In this document: positions 9,526 through 20,162 of the stretch, in pieces | Layout of the letters: each line of letters begins with the position of its first letter | Position numbering within the stretch: the stretch's first letter is position 1 | Origin: an uncultured Alcanivoracaceae bacterium | GTDB taxonomy: Bacteria > Pseudomonadota > Gammaproteobacteria > Xanthomonadales > Marinicellaceae | Reading direction: 5' to 3' | Assembly (NCBI GenBank): GCA_947311585.1 | Contig: CAMZLQ010000129.1 | Location: 1-34,638, forward strand | DNA length: 34,638 bases | Translations under genes and position numbers: made by a program | The notes under the pieces: generated by a model | What the model was told of the DNA's origin: nothing | What the model saw: only the letters and a program-made list of their open reading frames with translations | Databases searched by the model: none

Positions 9526-10442
9526 ATAAACCAATCAGTCTTGGCTTGCATAAATTGGGTGATATCCATGCGTTTTTTACCCGACTTTTGAATGGATAAA
9601 ATGTTCAGCTGACCTTTTTTGCATTGAATAGACAAAGAGGATTTGTCTGCTCGCGCAATTTCTCCCACTGCGGCTTGACTGTCCTCTTCAATAAATTTTG
9701 ATTGCCAGATTTTATAATCATCACCGGCAATATTTGCAACGGTTCCAGGCCAAGGAACCAACGCCCTAATTTTTCTATCAATCATCTCAGCACTTTGACT
9801 CCAATCAATCACCGACTCAGCTTTTGTTAATTTCTTGGCATAGGTTACTTTGTCTTCATCCTGAACCATTGGCGGTGGCAAATTGTTGTCCTGCAATAAC
9901 TCAATGGCTTCAAGCAAGGCATTAGCACCCATCACGGCTAATTTATCGTGTAACTTTTCAGTGGTTTCATCATCAGCTATGGCGCATTCATGCTGCACAT
10001 ACACCGCACCAGTATCAAGGCCTGCTTCCATCTGCATAATGCCCACACCAGTGCTTTTATCACCTGCCAATAGAGCACGATGAATAGGGGCAGCACCACG
10101 CCAACGAGGCAATAACGAAGCATGGATATTCCAGCACGAAATTGTGGGAATATCCAAAACAGCTTGCGGCAAAATCAAACCATAAGCAACTACCACCAAC
10201 AAATCTGGTTTTAAGGTGCGCAATTCTTCAATCGCATCTCCATCACGCAAGGAAACTGGTTGATAAACCTCAATATTATGCTCCAAAGCACATTGTTTAA
10301 CTGCCGAAAACTGTACCTTTCGACCTCGCCCAACCCCTCGATCGGGTTGAGTATAAACGGCTACCACTTCGTGCTTGTTCTGGATTAGTTTTTTTAAAGG
10401 AGCAACTGAAAACTCTGGGGTTCCGCAAAAGACTATTCGCAT
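9522..10442 (-). CDS. fmt: Methionyl-tRNA formyltransferase
   Basis: [44 protein letters not shown]. Confidence 0.97.
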   Translation of the reverse strand: MRIVFCGTPEFSVAPLKKLIQNKHEVVAVYTQPDRGVGRGRKVQFSAVKQCALEHNIEVYQPVSLRDGDAIEELRTLKPDLLVVVAYGLILPQAVLDIPTISCWNIHASLLPRWRGAAPIHRALLAGDKSTGVGIMQMEAGLDTGAVYVQHECAIADDETTEKLHDKLAVMGANALLEAIELLQDNNLPPPMVQDEDKVTYAKKLTKAESVIDWSQSAEMIDRKIRALVPWPGTVANIAGDDYKIWQSKFIEEDSQAAVGEIARADKSSLSIQCKKGQLNILSIQKSGKKRMDITQFMQAKTDWFI

Positions 10443-11086
10443 GAATGTTTCTCCACAATTGGCAAAGATAGCTGGATGGACTCAATAATGCCTTCATCAT
10501 AAAATATGCGTTTGTATTCAGCACGAGACACCGAAATATAACGGTCATTACCTCCAATTTCGACTTGTGCACCTGATTTCACCGCACGCCCTGCCTCGTC
10601 CACACGAACAACCATGGTCGCCTTTGCACCCGAATGGCAAATGGTTTTAAGCTCCACCAAATGATCTGCCCACGCCAATAAATATTGACTGCCAGTAAAC
10701 AATTCACCCTGAAAATCTGTCCGCAAACCGTAAGCCAAAACAGGAATATGCAATTGATCCACCACTTCGGTTATTTGATAGACTTGATCTTTGCTTAAAA
10801 ACTGCGCTTCATCCACCAAAACACAATGGATATTGTGTTCTTTGTGGTATTTATTAACCAAATTTAACAAATTTTCTTTTTCAGAAAAAATCACAGAAGG
10901 CGAATCAATACCAATCCGCGAAGTCACCTTGCCGACACCAAAACGGTTGTCAAAAGCTGGTGATAGAATCAACGTGTTCATGCCACGTTCGCGGTAATTG
11001 TAACTGGATTGCAACAAATGCGTGGTTTTTCCCGCATTCATCGCCGAATAATAAAAATACAGCTTAGCCATAGAATAAAAATGCAT
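10433..11086 (-). CDS. tdk: Thymidine kinase
   Basis: [40 protein letters not shown]; likely start at MAKLYF. Confidence 0.95.
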   Translation of the reverse strand: MHFYSMAKLYFYYSAMNAGKTTHLLQSSYNYRERGMNTLILSPAFDNRFGVGKVTSRIGIDSPSVIFSEKENLLNLVNKYHKEHNIHCVLVDEAQFLSKDQVYQITEVVDQLHIPVLAYGLRTDFQGELFTGSQYLLAWADHLVELKTICHSGAKATMVVRVDEAGRAVKSGAQVEIGGNDRYISVSRAEYKRIFYDEGIIESIQLSLPIVEKHSCE

Positions 11087-11195
11087 GAATAAAAAAATCT
11101 ATTTTAGCAGTATTCTATCGTTTTGGGATTTTAAAAACACTCAAAGGATAAAAATATGTTTTGAACTATCTCAAATCCATTCCCAACACAATCGT

Positions 11196-12500
11196 TTAGC
11201 CCTTTGGACTTTTTGTGATGCCTTCATGAAAAATAATGCCTTCAGTTTTTAAGGCAGCAAGAATAGGTTGGTATATGTCTTTTGTTACGGGCAGTATCAA
11301 CCCTTTGTTTTTGATTTTATTATTTGCAATCAGCTGGGCTGCCATTGCTGCTGGATACCCCACTGTTTTTGCCATGGCGCTGTATCCACCAACCTCTCCG
11401 ATTTGTTTTAAAACAGAAGTCAGGTTATATCGACTACCATCTGGCTCTTTTATAACAAATTCATGTTGTAATACGACCATGTCTTTTTCGCCTTCTTTGT
11501 AGCTTAACCTTTGTAAAAGCAGTGCACAAAAAGCATCCAATGCTGAAGATTTGGTTGCAACCTTTTCATCAGAAAAACAACCTAGCCATTCCAATGCGTT
11601 CAATGACTTTTTATCAAGATTGGACTGAATATTTTTCAAGTCATTTTCACCATTTAGTGCCACCATAAAATCACGCCACGAGATGTCTTTGGGGATTGCA
11701 ATGGTTTTGGGGTTTAAGAGGCCCAGTAATTTTGCGGATTGAATGATTTGACTAAACCCTTGGTAACGCAACGTTCCTCGCAGGATTGTTTTAGCAGATT
11801 TTATGGCATAGATTTTTTTATAACTAATGGATTCACGATTGGGATAACCCTCTAAATCCAAATTTGCTATTTTCATGGGTTTGCTCCACAACAACAAATC
11901 CTCACCTTTAACCTTTATCACTTCATCCTTGTCTAAATAAACGGCATCATTTAACAGCGCCATTAAAGCACCGCGTGGTTCCCATGAAAACTTATAACCC
12001 AAAGGATTATTGTTGTTATCAGGAGCAGGAATGCCACCACACCAAGAGGTAAAGGACTCGATTTTCTTACCATTTTTATGAGCTGTATCTATAATTTCCA
12101 TGGCACTTAAGTGATCAATGCCAGGATCGAGTCCTATTTCATTGAGAATAATAATGCCTGCAGCTTTTGCTTGTTGGGCTAACTCACGCATGGCATCAGT
12201 CTCGTAGCTAGCGGTCACTAAATGTGATTTTTGTTCAATACAAACCTGTGCAACAAGAGCATGAAATGGCGCGGGAACGAGACTAAGCACCACCTGTTTA
12301 TCTTTAACAAGTTTGGTTAAATCGGCTTTATTGCTAACATCAATTTGTAAATTTGAAACGTGCGGGTATTTATTAGCAACCTTTTTGGTGTTTTCATAAT
12401 CATAATCTGCCAATGTGATGCAATTATTTTTGTTTCTGCTTAAATATTCAACCACTGGTTCAGCAACAAAGCCAGCGCCCAAAACTAAAAATCTAGTCAT
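11196..12500 (-). CDS. Saccharopine dehydrogenase family protein
   Basis: FLVLGAGFVAEPVVEYLSRN Rossmann; NEIGLDPGIDHLSAMEIID; FTSWCGGIPAPDNNNNPLGYKFSWEPRGAL. Confidence 0.88.
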   Translation of the reverse strand: MTRFLVLGAGFVAEPVVEYLSRNKNNCITLADYDYENTKKVANKYPHVSNLQIDVSNKADLTKLVKDKQVVLSLVPAPFHALVAQVCIEQKSHLVTASYETDAMRELAQQAKAAGIIILNEIGLDPGIDHLSAMEIIDTAHKNGKKIESFTSWCGGIPAPDNNNNPLGYKFSWEPRGALMALLNDAVYLDKDEVIKVKGEDLLLWSKPMKIANLDLEGYPNRESISYKKIYAIKSAKTILRGTLRYQGFSQIIQSAKLLGLLNPKTIAIPKDISWRDFMVALNGENDLKNIQSNLDKKSLNALEWLGCFSDEKVATKSSALDAFCALLLQRLSYKEGEKDMVVLQHEFVIKEPDGSRYNLTSVLKQIGEVGGYSAMAKTVGYPAAMAAQLIANNKIKNKGLILPVTKDIYQPILAALKTEGIIFHEGITKSPKG

Positions 12501-12562
12501 TGTTTATTCTCTTTTTATTTGTTACTATCTTATGTCAATATTAATGGTGAGTAAAAAGCTTA

Positions 12563-14050
12563 ATGGAAAACTACGGTTTTATTTCAATTGTGCCTGTGTT
12601 GGTCACTTTATCGGTTGCCCTTTGGTCAAAAAATGTTATTTTGGGGCTTTTTATTGGCGTTTTGCTTGGTGTATTAATTTTACATGGCTTAAATCCTTTT
12701 ACAGGTGTTGGCATTGTGGTTGAAAAATACATTGTCGCTCAAGTGACAAAAAGCTCTAATGCGGGCATTTTGGTGTTAATGGCATTTATCGGTGGGCTGG
12801 TTGGCTTAATGGAGAAATCAGGAGGCGCTGCTGCTTTTGCTGGCATGGTGGTTAAATACATTACCAACAAGACCAAAGCTAAATTGGCCGCTTGGGCTAG
12901 TGGCTCTTTATTGTTTTTCACTGACTCAGGAACCCCGCTGATTGTTGGCCCTTTATTTCGTCCAATTATGGATGGTTTAAAAATCTCGCGCGTAAAACTG
13001 GCATGGATAATTGATTCCACCGCTTCTCCTGTGGCTGTATTGATTCCTTTTATTGGCTGGGGTTTGTATTCTCAAGGGTTGATTGCTCAAGAGTACGAAG
13101 CACTTGGCATAACAGAAGATGCTTTTACCACTTACGTAAAAGCTGTTCCGTTTCAGTTTTATTCAATCCTTGCTGTTTTGATTGTGCCTTTAATCATTAC
13201 CATGAAAGCAGACTTTGGACCAATGAAAAAAGCCGAAGAAAACCGTGCAAATGGCATTGCTCTTGAAGGCGATGTGGTTGAAAAAATTGAACTCGAAGAC
13301 ACCTCAAATGCCAAACCAATTATGGTATGGTTGCCTTTATCCATAATGATGTTGGTTCTTTTTGCTTTACTTATTCCACACGGATTCCCTTTTGATATGA
13401 CCCATATTCCATCCAATGCCTTTCGTTCTGCGTTGTCTACTGGTTATATTTTTGCCTCATTATCACTTATAGTATTGATGGCAAAATACGGCATAAAGAG
13501 CCTTACTGAGGGTTTTAATTTATACCTTAAAAGCATGGGCAATATGTTTAGTATTTTAATAATTTTGATACTAGCGTGGTCACTTGGTGCAATAGGCAAG
13601 GACTTAGGCACTGCAAATTATATTGTCACTCTTGCCGACGGCTCTTTTCCTGCTTATTTAATTCCTCTTATTGCTTTTATTATTGGTGGAATTATTTCCT
13701 TTTCCACAGGTTCTTCTTGGGGAACATACGCTATATTAATTCCCTTGATTGTACCCATGGCTTACCAGTTTGACGCTCCCATGTATGTGTGTATTGGTGC
13801 TGTATTATCTGGCGGTCTTTTTGGCGATCATTGTTCGCCAATTTCTGATACCACTATTCTTTCTGCCACGGGTGCGGGTTGTTCACAAATAGATCATGTT
13901 AAGACTCAATTGCCTTATTCATTATTTAATGGTGCGTGCTGTATTGTTGCTTATTTGTTTGCTGGATTTACTGGTAGCGTTTGGGGGTTGGCGGTAGGTG
14001 TTGTCTTGTTAGTGCTTGGTTTATTAATCATTAAAAAACGGTCGAACTAA
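12563..14050 (+). CDS. NhaC-family Na+/H+ antiporter
   Basis: Multi-TM protein; FSTGSSWGTYAILIPLIVPMAY...LFGDHCSPISDTTILSATGAGC. Confidence 0.9.
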   Translation: MENYGFISIVPVLVTLSVALWSKNVILGLFIGVLLGVLILHGLNPFTGVGIVVEKYIVAQVTKSSNAGILVLMAFIGGLVGLMEKSGGAAAFAGMVVKYITNKTKAKLAAWASGSLLFFTDSGTPLIVGPLFRPIMDGLKISRVKLAWIIDSTASPVAVLIPFIGWGLYSQGLIAQEYEALGITEDAFTTYVKAVPFQFYSILAVLIVPLIITMKADFGPMKKAEENRANGIALEGDVVEKIELEDTSNAKPIMVWLPLSIMMLVLFALLIPHGFPFDMTHIPSNAFRSALSTGYIFASLSLIVLMAKYGIKSLTEGFNLYLKSMGNMFSILIILILAWSLGAIGKDLGTANYIVTLADGSFPAYLIPLIAFIIGGIISFSTGSSWGTYAILIPLIVPMAYQFDAPMYVCIGAVLSGGLFGDHCSPISDTTILSATGAGCSQIDHVKTQLPYSLFNGACCIVAYLFAGFTGSVWGLAVGVVLLVLGLLIIKKRSN

Positions 14051-14054
14051 AATT

Positions 14055-14519
14055 ATGAAAATAACTGCTAATCGAATGAAGTGGTTCTTGCGCTTTTATC
14101 CACCCTATCTTGGAGCTGGAATTAAAGTGGACTACATCAGCGATGACTGGATGGATGCTCAAGTCTCAATGAAACTCAAGTGGTATAACCGCAATTACGT
14201 CAAAACCCATTTTGGTGGCAGTTTAATCTCGATGACTGACCCATTTTATATGCTCATGTTAAGCAATATTTTAGGGAGCAACTACGTGGTTTGGGATAAA
14301 GTAGCCAGTATAGATTTTATCAAGCCAGGTGTAAGTAAAGTTTCTGCACAGTTTAGGTTGACCGATAAAATTATTGATGAAATATTTGAGCATACAAAAA
14401 GCGGTGAAAAATACTTGCCTACTTTCAACGTCAATATATTTGATGAAAAAGGAATAGTTATTGCAAAAGTGCATAAGACGCTTTATATCAGAAAAAGACC
14501 ACTCAGGAAGACTGTTTAA
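14055..14519 (+). CDS. DUF4442-type hotdog-fold protein (putative thioesterase)
   Basis: WFLRFYPPYLGAGIKVDYIS...RNYVKTHFGGSLISMTDPFYMLML. Confidence 0.8.
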   Translation: MKITANRMKWFLRFYPPYLGAGIKVDYISDDWMDAQVSMKLKWYNRNYVKTHFGGSLISMTDPFYMLMLSNILGSNYVVWDKVASIDFIKPGVSKVSAQFRLTDKIIDEIFEHTKSGEKYLPTFNVNIFDEKGIVIAKVHKTLYIRKRPLRKTV

Positions 14520-15387
14520 ATTGAGTTAAAAGCCATTTATGAATTTCTTGTGCTGTTTGCTTATCATCTGAACGAGCAGAGTTGTGAGGTGTTATGGAAA
14601 TATCTTTCCTGTTCCAAAAAACATGGTTTTCGGGCAATGGCTCAATGGCAAAAACATCGATAACGGCTCTTTTAATTAAACCTTTATCCAGTGCATCAAT
14701 TAAATCGCTTTCTATCAGTTGTTCTCCTCGACCAACGTGAATGATTATTGGGCGTTTTTTGCAGTACGCCAAATATTTTTTATTCAGTATGCCTTCGGTT
14801 TTTGCAGTTAACGGCAATAAACACACAATATAATCACTGGTTTGCATAACATGCTTCAAACCTATTTCGCCATGAAAGCACTCAATGTTTTCAACTTCTG
14901 AGTGGTGTGTATAAGCAATGGTATCGAACCCTAAGTCTAAAAATTTATCCGCAACGAATTTACCAATGCTTCCTAGCCCTAAAAAACCAACAGTTTTCTG
15001 CGGCAACTCATTCACACACCACACTTTGTTTTGTTGTTGCGTTTTATAAGCTTTTAATTCCCTGTAATCGCTTAGAACATAAGCCAAAATATATTGTGCC
15101 ATTTGCTGTTTTAAAAACGGTGTTACAATACGGTGAACGGGAATATTTGAGGGCAAACCTGCATCACTTGTAATAAAGTCAGTTCCTGCTCCAAGAGAAG
15201 TTACCGCCTTTAAGTTTTTGAACTCAAGCAATATTCCTTTAGGTTGCTTCCACAAAACAGCGCACTCTACTTCTTCAGGGTTATAAATATCAGGCCAAAC
15301 TTGAATAGCTAAATCGGGTTGCAACAACTGCAAGTATTGTTTTAAATTCTTTGTGCAACGATCGGTAACAACAATGGCAAGGCTCAT
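14503..15387 (-). CDS. D-2-hydroxyacid dehydrogenase / glyoxylate-hydroxypyruvate reductase A-like
   Basis: [26 protein letters not shown] motif; [35 protein letters not shown]. Confidence 0.88.
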   Translation of the reverse strand: MSLAIVVTDRCTKNLKQYLQLLQPDLAIQVWPDIYNPEEVECAVLWKQPKGILLEFKNLKAVTSLGAGTDFITSDAGLPSNIPVHRIVTPFLKQQMAQYILAYVLSDYRELKAYKTQQQNKVWCVNELPQKTVGFLGLGSIGKFVADKFLDLGFDTIAYTHHSEVENIECFHGEIGLKHVMQTSDYIVCLLPLTAKTEGILNKKYLAYCKKRPIIIHVGRGEQLIESDLIDALDKGLIKRAVIDVFAIEPLPENHVFWNRKDISITPHNSARSDDKQTAQEIHKWLLTQFKQSS

Positions 15388-15863
15388 CTTTGTGCTTTTG
15401 CCAATTCTTCAAGGTGTTTGAGTGCTTTGATGTAAACCCCTTTCTTGAATTTCACCACTTTTTTAACGGGATACCAAAAATGCACCCATTTATAATCATC
15501 AAACTCTGGTGAGCCTGTGTGATTAAAGCTTAAGTGAGAGTCTTTGCCGAGAAATTTTAACAAGTACCACACTTGTTTTTGCCCAATACATAATGGTTTT
15601 GAGTTTTTCCTTTGGAATTTTTTAGGTAACTTATAACGTAACCAACCGGGGGTAGAACCTAACAATTCGACGTGCTTTGGTCTTAAACCAATTTCTTCAT
15701 AGAGTTCTCGGTACATTGCCTCTTCACTGGTTTCGCTAGAATCTATCCCACCTTGTGGAAATTGCCAGCCGCTATCTTGATACCTTTTTGCAAAAAAAAC
15801 TTTACCATTATCAGAAAGCAAGATGATGCCAACATTTGGGCGGTATCCATCTATATCAATCAT
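15384..15863 (-). CDS. rppH: RNA pyrophosphohydrolase (Nudix)
   Basis: [43 protein letters not shown]. Confidence 0.95.
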   Translation of the reverse strand: MIDIDGYRPNVGIILLSDNGKVFFAKRYQDSGWQFPQGGIDSSETSEEAMYRELYEEIGLRPKHVELLGSTPGWLRYKLPKKFQRKNSKPLCIGQKQVWYLLKFLGKDSHLSFNHTGSPEFDDYKWVHFWYPVKKVVKFKKGVYIKALKHLEELAKAQR

Positions 15864-16050
15864 AATTAATGTGTGCTGCTGCGTTTAAACAACAGTCTAA
15901 AATAGTTAAACTGTCTTTATTCTTTCAAAAAAATATAATAAATACAATGTTTTCTCCACTAACTATGGCTTTAATGTTAAATAGGGTTGAAATTCAACTG
16001 CCCATACCTTAGTATTGAACGTACTAATTTAATCGTATAATAGGCACTCA

Positions 16051-16354
16051 ATGAGAAATATCTTTATAACATCTTTAACAATCTTTTTTTTAGTAAACTG
16101 CGCATCTAAGTGTAGGAAAAAATAATAGAGCAAGAAATATTGAAGTTTCCAAACATTCAAAACTTGTTCTTGCAGATAAAGATAGTGATGAAAAAGTGAT
16201 TTGTAAGCAAACACGTCGCATCGGCTCAAATCGTATAACTACAATTTGCAGATCGCAATCAGAAATCAAAAAAGTCAGAGATGCAACGCAAATAGATTTA
16301 CATAAAAGAATTCAAGGTGGTCCAGGAGGAGCCTCCGAGTCTGGAGGTTTGTAA
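16051..16354 (+). pseudogene. Small exported Cys-containing protein, apparently split by a +1 frameshift
   Basis: Frame 1: MRNIFITSLTIFFLVNCASKCRKK*; frame 2 continues NNRARNIEVSKHSKLVLADKDSDEKVICKQTRRIGSNRITTICRSQSEIKKVRDATQIDLHKRIQGGPGGASESGGL*; removing one A from the A6 run at about 16115-16120 joins them. Confidence 0.55.
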
Positions 16355-16379
16355 AATTACTTTAAGATAATAAATTAGA

Positions 16380-16415
16380 GGTTAATACACTCATGCAAAA
16401 AAGAGTGTATTAACC
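16380..16415. terminator. Perfect 13-bp inverted repeat downstream of the small ORF (hairpin, terminator-like)
   Basis: ggttaatacactc (16380-16392) / gagtgtattaacc (16403-16415), loop atgcaaaaaa shifted by stem ends; no strong T-tract. Confidence 0.5.
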
Positions 16416-16476
16416 AATTAACCAGTATATTATTAATCCGTGGTACATTTAGCAAATCTTAATTTTCAAGTTGTTA

Positions 16477-16595
16477 GAGACTTTTGCACAACTCGTGGAA
16501 CGTAGAAAAAAGTTGTAAATAACTGGCTAATTCTAAGTTTTTCAACTCATAGTAGCGAATTTTATGTCCTTCTTACTCATCATCAGAATATTTTC
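16477..16595 (-). mobile_element. Possible IS relic: terminal-repeat-like end plus transposase C-terminus-like reading
   Basis: gagacttttgcacaactc at 16477-16494 resembles IS5-type ends; minus-strand reading GHKIRYYELKNLELASYLQLFSTFHELCKSL* ends in that motif. Confidence 0.3.
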
Positions 16596-16684
16596 ACATC
16601 CTCTTTAGCCCACAGTATAAAAGGCTATTTTTTGATGGGTGTAGCCTATTGACATTTAAATATCCACAGTGATTCAATAGAACT

Positions 16685-19198
16685 TTATTTATTTACCTCT
16701 GTTTTATCAATTATCGATGCAAAATAAATGGCATTGATTAGCCATTTTTGCGTGCCTAACCAGTAGCCTCGGAAGGTTGGGTTAAAACCAAACTTAATGA
16801 GGCTGCCTTTGCCATTACGTTCGGCGATAGCCATGGGGGCTTGAGCAAATTGTTTTTGTTTTTCTGCTGATAAATAACCTGCAGCCAATGGGTTTTGGTT
16901 GGCTATTAGAGGTGTGGCATAGGGGTTTTTGGAAGTTTCTAATTGGCTATTGCCTTTGAGTAACAGAAATTGACTTTGTTGGTGCATGCCATAAGCTAAC
17001 GGATGAGTTAAATCAGCCCTGGCAGAGATAATGGCTCCACCGATGGTATTTTTGGCGTTATCTTTTTCAAAATCACCGTAGCTGCGGTTTTCAACAATTT
17101 CGGCTTCTTCATTTGATGAGTTTTCTTGTGTTTCTTTTTTCTTATTTAGCAGGTTTTTCTCTGCCCATTTTGCTGACTTTTGCAAACTGATAAGATGCCC
17201 ACCTTGTTTTATCCAGGCTTTTATTTTTGCATTGGTTTTTTCTGTTAGGGATTTGTAGTTACCCGATGGCAATATTATATGACTGTAATCGCCTAGTTGA
17301 ATTTTTGGCAGCTGTTTTTTGTTAATTTTAGTCAATGGCATACCAACTTGGGTATCAAATAAATGCCAAATACTGCCTGTTTGGTAACTGTTAATGCCTT
17401 CACCCATTACCATCAACACTTTGGGCTTGTTGAGGGTGACAACTGCAGGCGAACCTAAATCAATGCCCTTTTTGTTATGCACTTTTGTTAGCGCATAACT
17501 TGGCACTTGAAAAAATTCGGCACAATTGGCGACGGCTTTGGTAATTTCGGTATTTTTGCCGTCTTTTTTTAAGTCAACAATAATCGAGCCTGGTTTAAAT
17601 TCAATGGTTTTGCCCTCGATTTGAATGCTGAATGGTTTTTTTATTACTTTGGTGCTGATGTCTCTTTGTTGCAGGTAATTCAATGCAGCAGCGGTATTGC
17701 CTTTATCCCAATTAAAAGCATAGGCTATGGCATCTTTTTGGTAATGGTTTTGGGTGACTTTGAAGGTGATTTTTTTGGTCTTTGGCGTGCTTTTGATTTG
17801 GGCGTAGTCAACTCCCCACGCCATGCCAATATTCCAAGCAGAAACATCGTAAAAGGTGTTGTCTTTGAATTGAGTATCGGTATTAAATAATGATTTTATC
17901 AAGGTGTATTGTTTTTGCTCAATTGGAATGTAAAGTGAAGTATTGGCGTTGTATGTGTGTTTATTGAGCGTGATGTTTTCATCGAGCATTGTCACTTTTA
18001 TGTTGTGAATGGATAAGTAGTCTGCCATCTTTTGGGCTTTGATGCTGTCCTTTTCAAAGTCTAATAAGTAGCCTTTGAAATTTTCCAAACGGGCTTGTTC
18101 TAAGGCATTTTTGAAAAATTCTCTTTTGTAGTTTAATAATTTTGTCTTGAGTGCAAAAGCTCCTTTTAAGGTTGAAAGTGCGGTGCGAAATTGGTTGTCA
18201 ATTCCATCAACCAAGGTGCGCATGCCTTCATCGGTGGATAAATTACCACCATTGGCACGGGCTTGTTCGAATAATATACCAATACTGCCTTGTAAGTCGG
18301 GATAAGTCGAACCCTTTCCAGGGTAAAAATCATCGTAGCTTTCTTGGCTGTAAAAACGCATGCCTTTGTCGCTTAATGTTTTGGCGTGGTAAGTAGCTAG
18401 TTCGGTGGTTAAGCCGATATTATTTTGTGGTATCAGCGGATTGGTTCGATCAGGCACGCCTGGTTGAAAAAAGAAGGTTTTGTCACTGCTCATTTCGTGG
18501 TGATCATCCAGCACATGTGGGTTCCATTGATGGAAAGCTTTAATGCGTGCTTGAGTTTCTACTTGCGATAACAGCAGCCAATCGCGATTAAGGTCAAAGA
18601 AATAATGATTGGTTCTGCCGTTGGGGGATTGTTCCTTGTGTGCTAAATCATTTCCATCTGGGTTGTCAATCATGCCACGATGAGAATTAATGTCGGTGAC
18701 ATAACGGTCGTATCCATCAGGGTTAATGGTTGGGTCGATAATAATTAAGCTTTGGTTAAGTATTTGGTCAATTTCATCTGAATGCCCAGCAATGAGGTGA
18801 TAAGCATACAAAATACTGGCATTGGCACCACTGGCTTCATTGCCGTGCACACTAAAACCGTTCCATACCCGTAAAATTTTGTCATTAGTGGCAAGTGCTT
18901 CGAGGTTTTCCATGTTTTTATCAGAACTGATGAACAACAAAACCAAACGCCTGCCTTCATTGGTCATACCATAATCGACCAATCGAGCACGGGCAGATGA
19001 AGCCGCAAGAATGCTTAAATAATTAATGATTTGGTCGTGACGGTAGTGCCTTTGACCGACTTCCAACCCAGTAACCGCTCGCGGTGATGGAATCGAGGTG
19101 TCGTAACGCGTGTCATCGGGAAGATAGTCTTCTAAAACTACCGCATTAACTGACAGACTGGCGAAAAACATAAAAAGTAGAGTGGTTAATTTAATCAT
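16685..19198 (-). CDS. Secreted M14-family zinc carboxypeptidase-like protein
   Basis: Signal peptide MIKLTTLLFMFFASLSVNA; NGFSVHGNEASGANASILYAYHLIAG; DPTINPDGYDRY; DDHHEMSSDKTFFFQPG; GILFEQARANGG. Confidence 0.88.
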   Translation of the reverse strand: MIKLTTLLFMFFASLSVNAVVLEDYLPDDTRYDTSIPSPRAVTGLEVGQRHYRHDQIINYLSILAASSARARLVDYGMTNEGRRLVLLFISSDKNMENLEALATNDKILRVWNGFSVHGNEASGANASILYAYHLIAGHSDEIDQILNQSLIIIDPTINPDGYDRYVTDINSHRGMIDNPDGNDLAHKEQSPNGRTNHYFFDLNRDWLLLSQVETQARIKAFHQWNPHVLDDHHEMSSDKTFFFQPGVPDRTNPLIPQNNIGLTTELATYHAKTLSDKGMRFYSQESYDDFYPGKGSTYPDLQGSIGILFEQARANGGNLSTDEGMRTLVDGIDNQFRTALSTLKGAFALKTKLLNYKREFFKNALEQARLENFKGYLLDFEKDSIKAQKMADYLSIHNIKVTMLDENITLNKHTYNANTSLYIPIEQKQYTLIKSLFNTDTQFKDNTFYDVSAWNIGMAWGVDYAQIKSTPKTKKITFKVTQNHYQKDAIAYAFNWDKGNTAAALNYLQQRDISTKVIKKPFSIQIEGKTIEFKPGSIIVDLKKDGKNTEITKAVANCAEFFQVPSYALTKVHNKKGIDLGSPAVVTLNKPKVLMVMGEGINSYQTGSIWHLFDTQVGMPLTKINKKQLPKIQLGDYSHIILPSGNYKSLTEKTNAKIKAWIKQGGHLISLQKSAKWAEKNLLNKKKETQENSSNEEAEIVENRSYGDFEKDNAKNTIGGAIISARADLTHPLAYGMHQQSQFLLLKGNSQLETSKNPYATPLIANQNPLAAGYLSAEKQKQFAQAPMAIAERNGKGSLIKFGFNPTFRGYWLGTQKWLINAIYFASIIDKTEVNK

Positions 19199-19208
19199 AA
19201 GGATTTCT

Positions 19209-19976
19209 CTAATAGTCAAACTCTGCCACAACTGGCGTGTGATCTGAGGGGCGTTCCCACGCCCTTGGCTCTTTATCAATATAGGCAGCTGTTAGCATTT
19301 CAGACATCGGTTCGTTGGTGAGGATTAAATCAATACGCAGACCTAAGTTACGCGGAAAACCTCCCATTCGATAGTCCCACCACGAATAATGCCCACCATC
19401 ATCGTGTAATAGACGGAAGGAATCATCAAAACCTAAATCTAAAATATCTTCAAGCTTGGCTCGTTCTTTGTCCGTGCACAGTATTTTACCCCGCCAATAC
19501 TCGGCATCGTAAACATCGCGGTCATCTGGAGCAATATTAAAGTCCCCTAAGACCACCACATTTTCGTATTCTTCTAATTGCTGACCGATAAAATTGGTGA
19601 CTTGTTCAAGCCAGTGCATTTTGTAGGTGTATTTTTCAGAGTCAGGTTCTGACCCATTTACCACATATAAGTTAATAATACGCACGTCATCAATGGTGGC
19701 AGCCAAAATCCTGCGTTGCGGATCGTCCAATCCTTCAATATCGGTAACAACATCCGTTGCAGCTGATGAACTGATAATGCAAACACCATTATAAGTGGGC
19801 TGTCCCGAATAAACCACATGCCAACCGGCTGCAGTGATTTCCTTTTCAGGAAATTTATCATCGGTGAGCTTGGTTTCTTGAATGGCTAAAACATCAGGCG
19901 AGTTTTGTTTCGACCATTGTAAAACGTGTTCTAAACGAACTTTAAGAGAATTAACATTCCAACTAACAATTTTCAT
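19209..19976 (-). CDS. xthA: Exodeoxyribonuclease III
   Basis: MKIVSWNVNSLKVRLEHVLQW; LAIQETKLTD; VVLGDFNIAPDDRDVYD; GLRIDLILTNEP; SDHTPVVAEF. Confidence 0.96.
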   Translation of the reverse strand: MKIVSWNVNSLKVRLEHVLQWSKQNSPDVLAIQETKLTDDKFPEKEITAAGWHVVYSGQPTYNGVCIISSSAATDVVTDIEGLDDPQRRILAATIDDVRIINLYVVNGSEPDSEKYTYKMHWLEQVTNFIGQQLEEYENVVVLGDFNIAPDDRDVYDAEYWRGKILCTDKERAKLEDILDLGFDDSFRLLHDDGGHYSWWDYRMGGFPRNLGLRIDLILTNEPMSEMLTAAYIDKEPRAWERPSDHTPVVAEFDY

Positions 19977-20162
19977 GCGGATTTAAAAAGAGTATAAAAA
20001 ATAAACTTTACCACACTATTAGAATTGTGGTGGTGTTTTTATTCAAAACTATCGCGAGTGACACCAAAATTATACAAGGCTTCACTAGTGAGAATATTTC
20101 ATAGGATATGCAATATTTTAGACCGCTAAATTCGAGTCATAAGCGCAACTCCATTGATTTAC

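Noticed and set aside
12739-13416. Minus-strand ORFs within the NhaC antiporter gene
   Set aside because: Shadow ORFs of a hydrophobic membrane-protein gene.
20012-20045. accaca...tgtggt hairpin with T-tract
   Set aside because: Stem only about 6 bp and plus-strand orientation without an upstream plus-strand gene; too weak to call.
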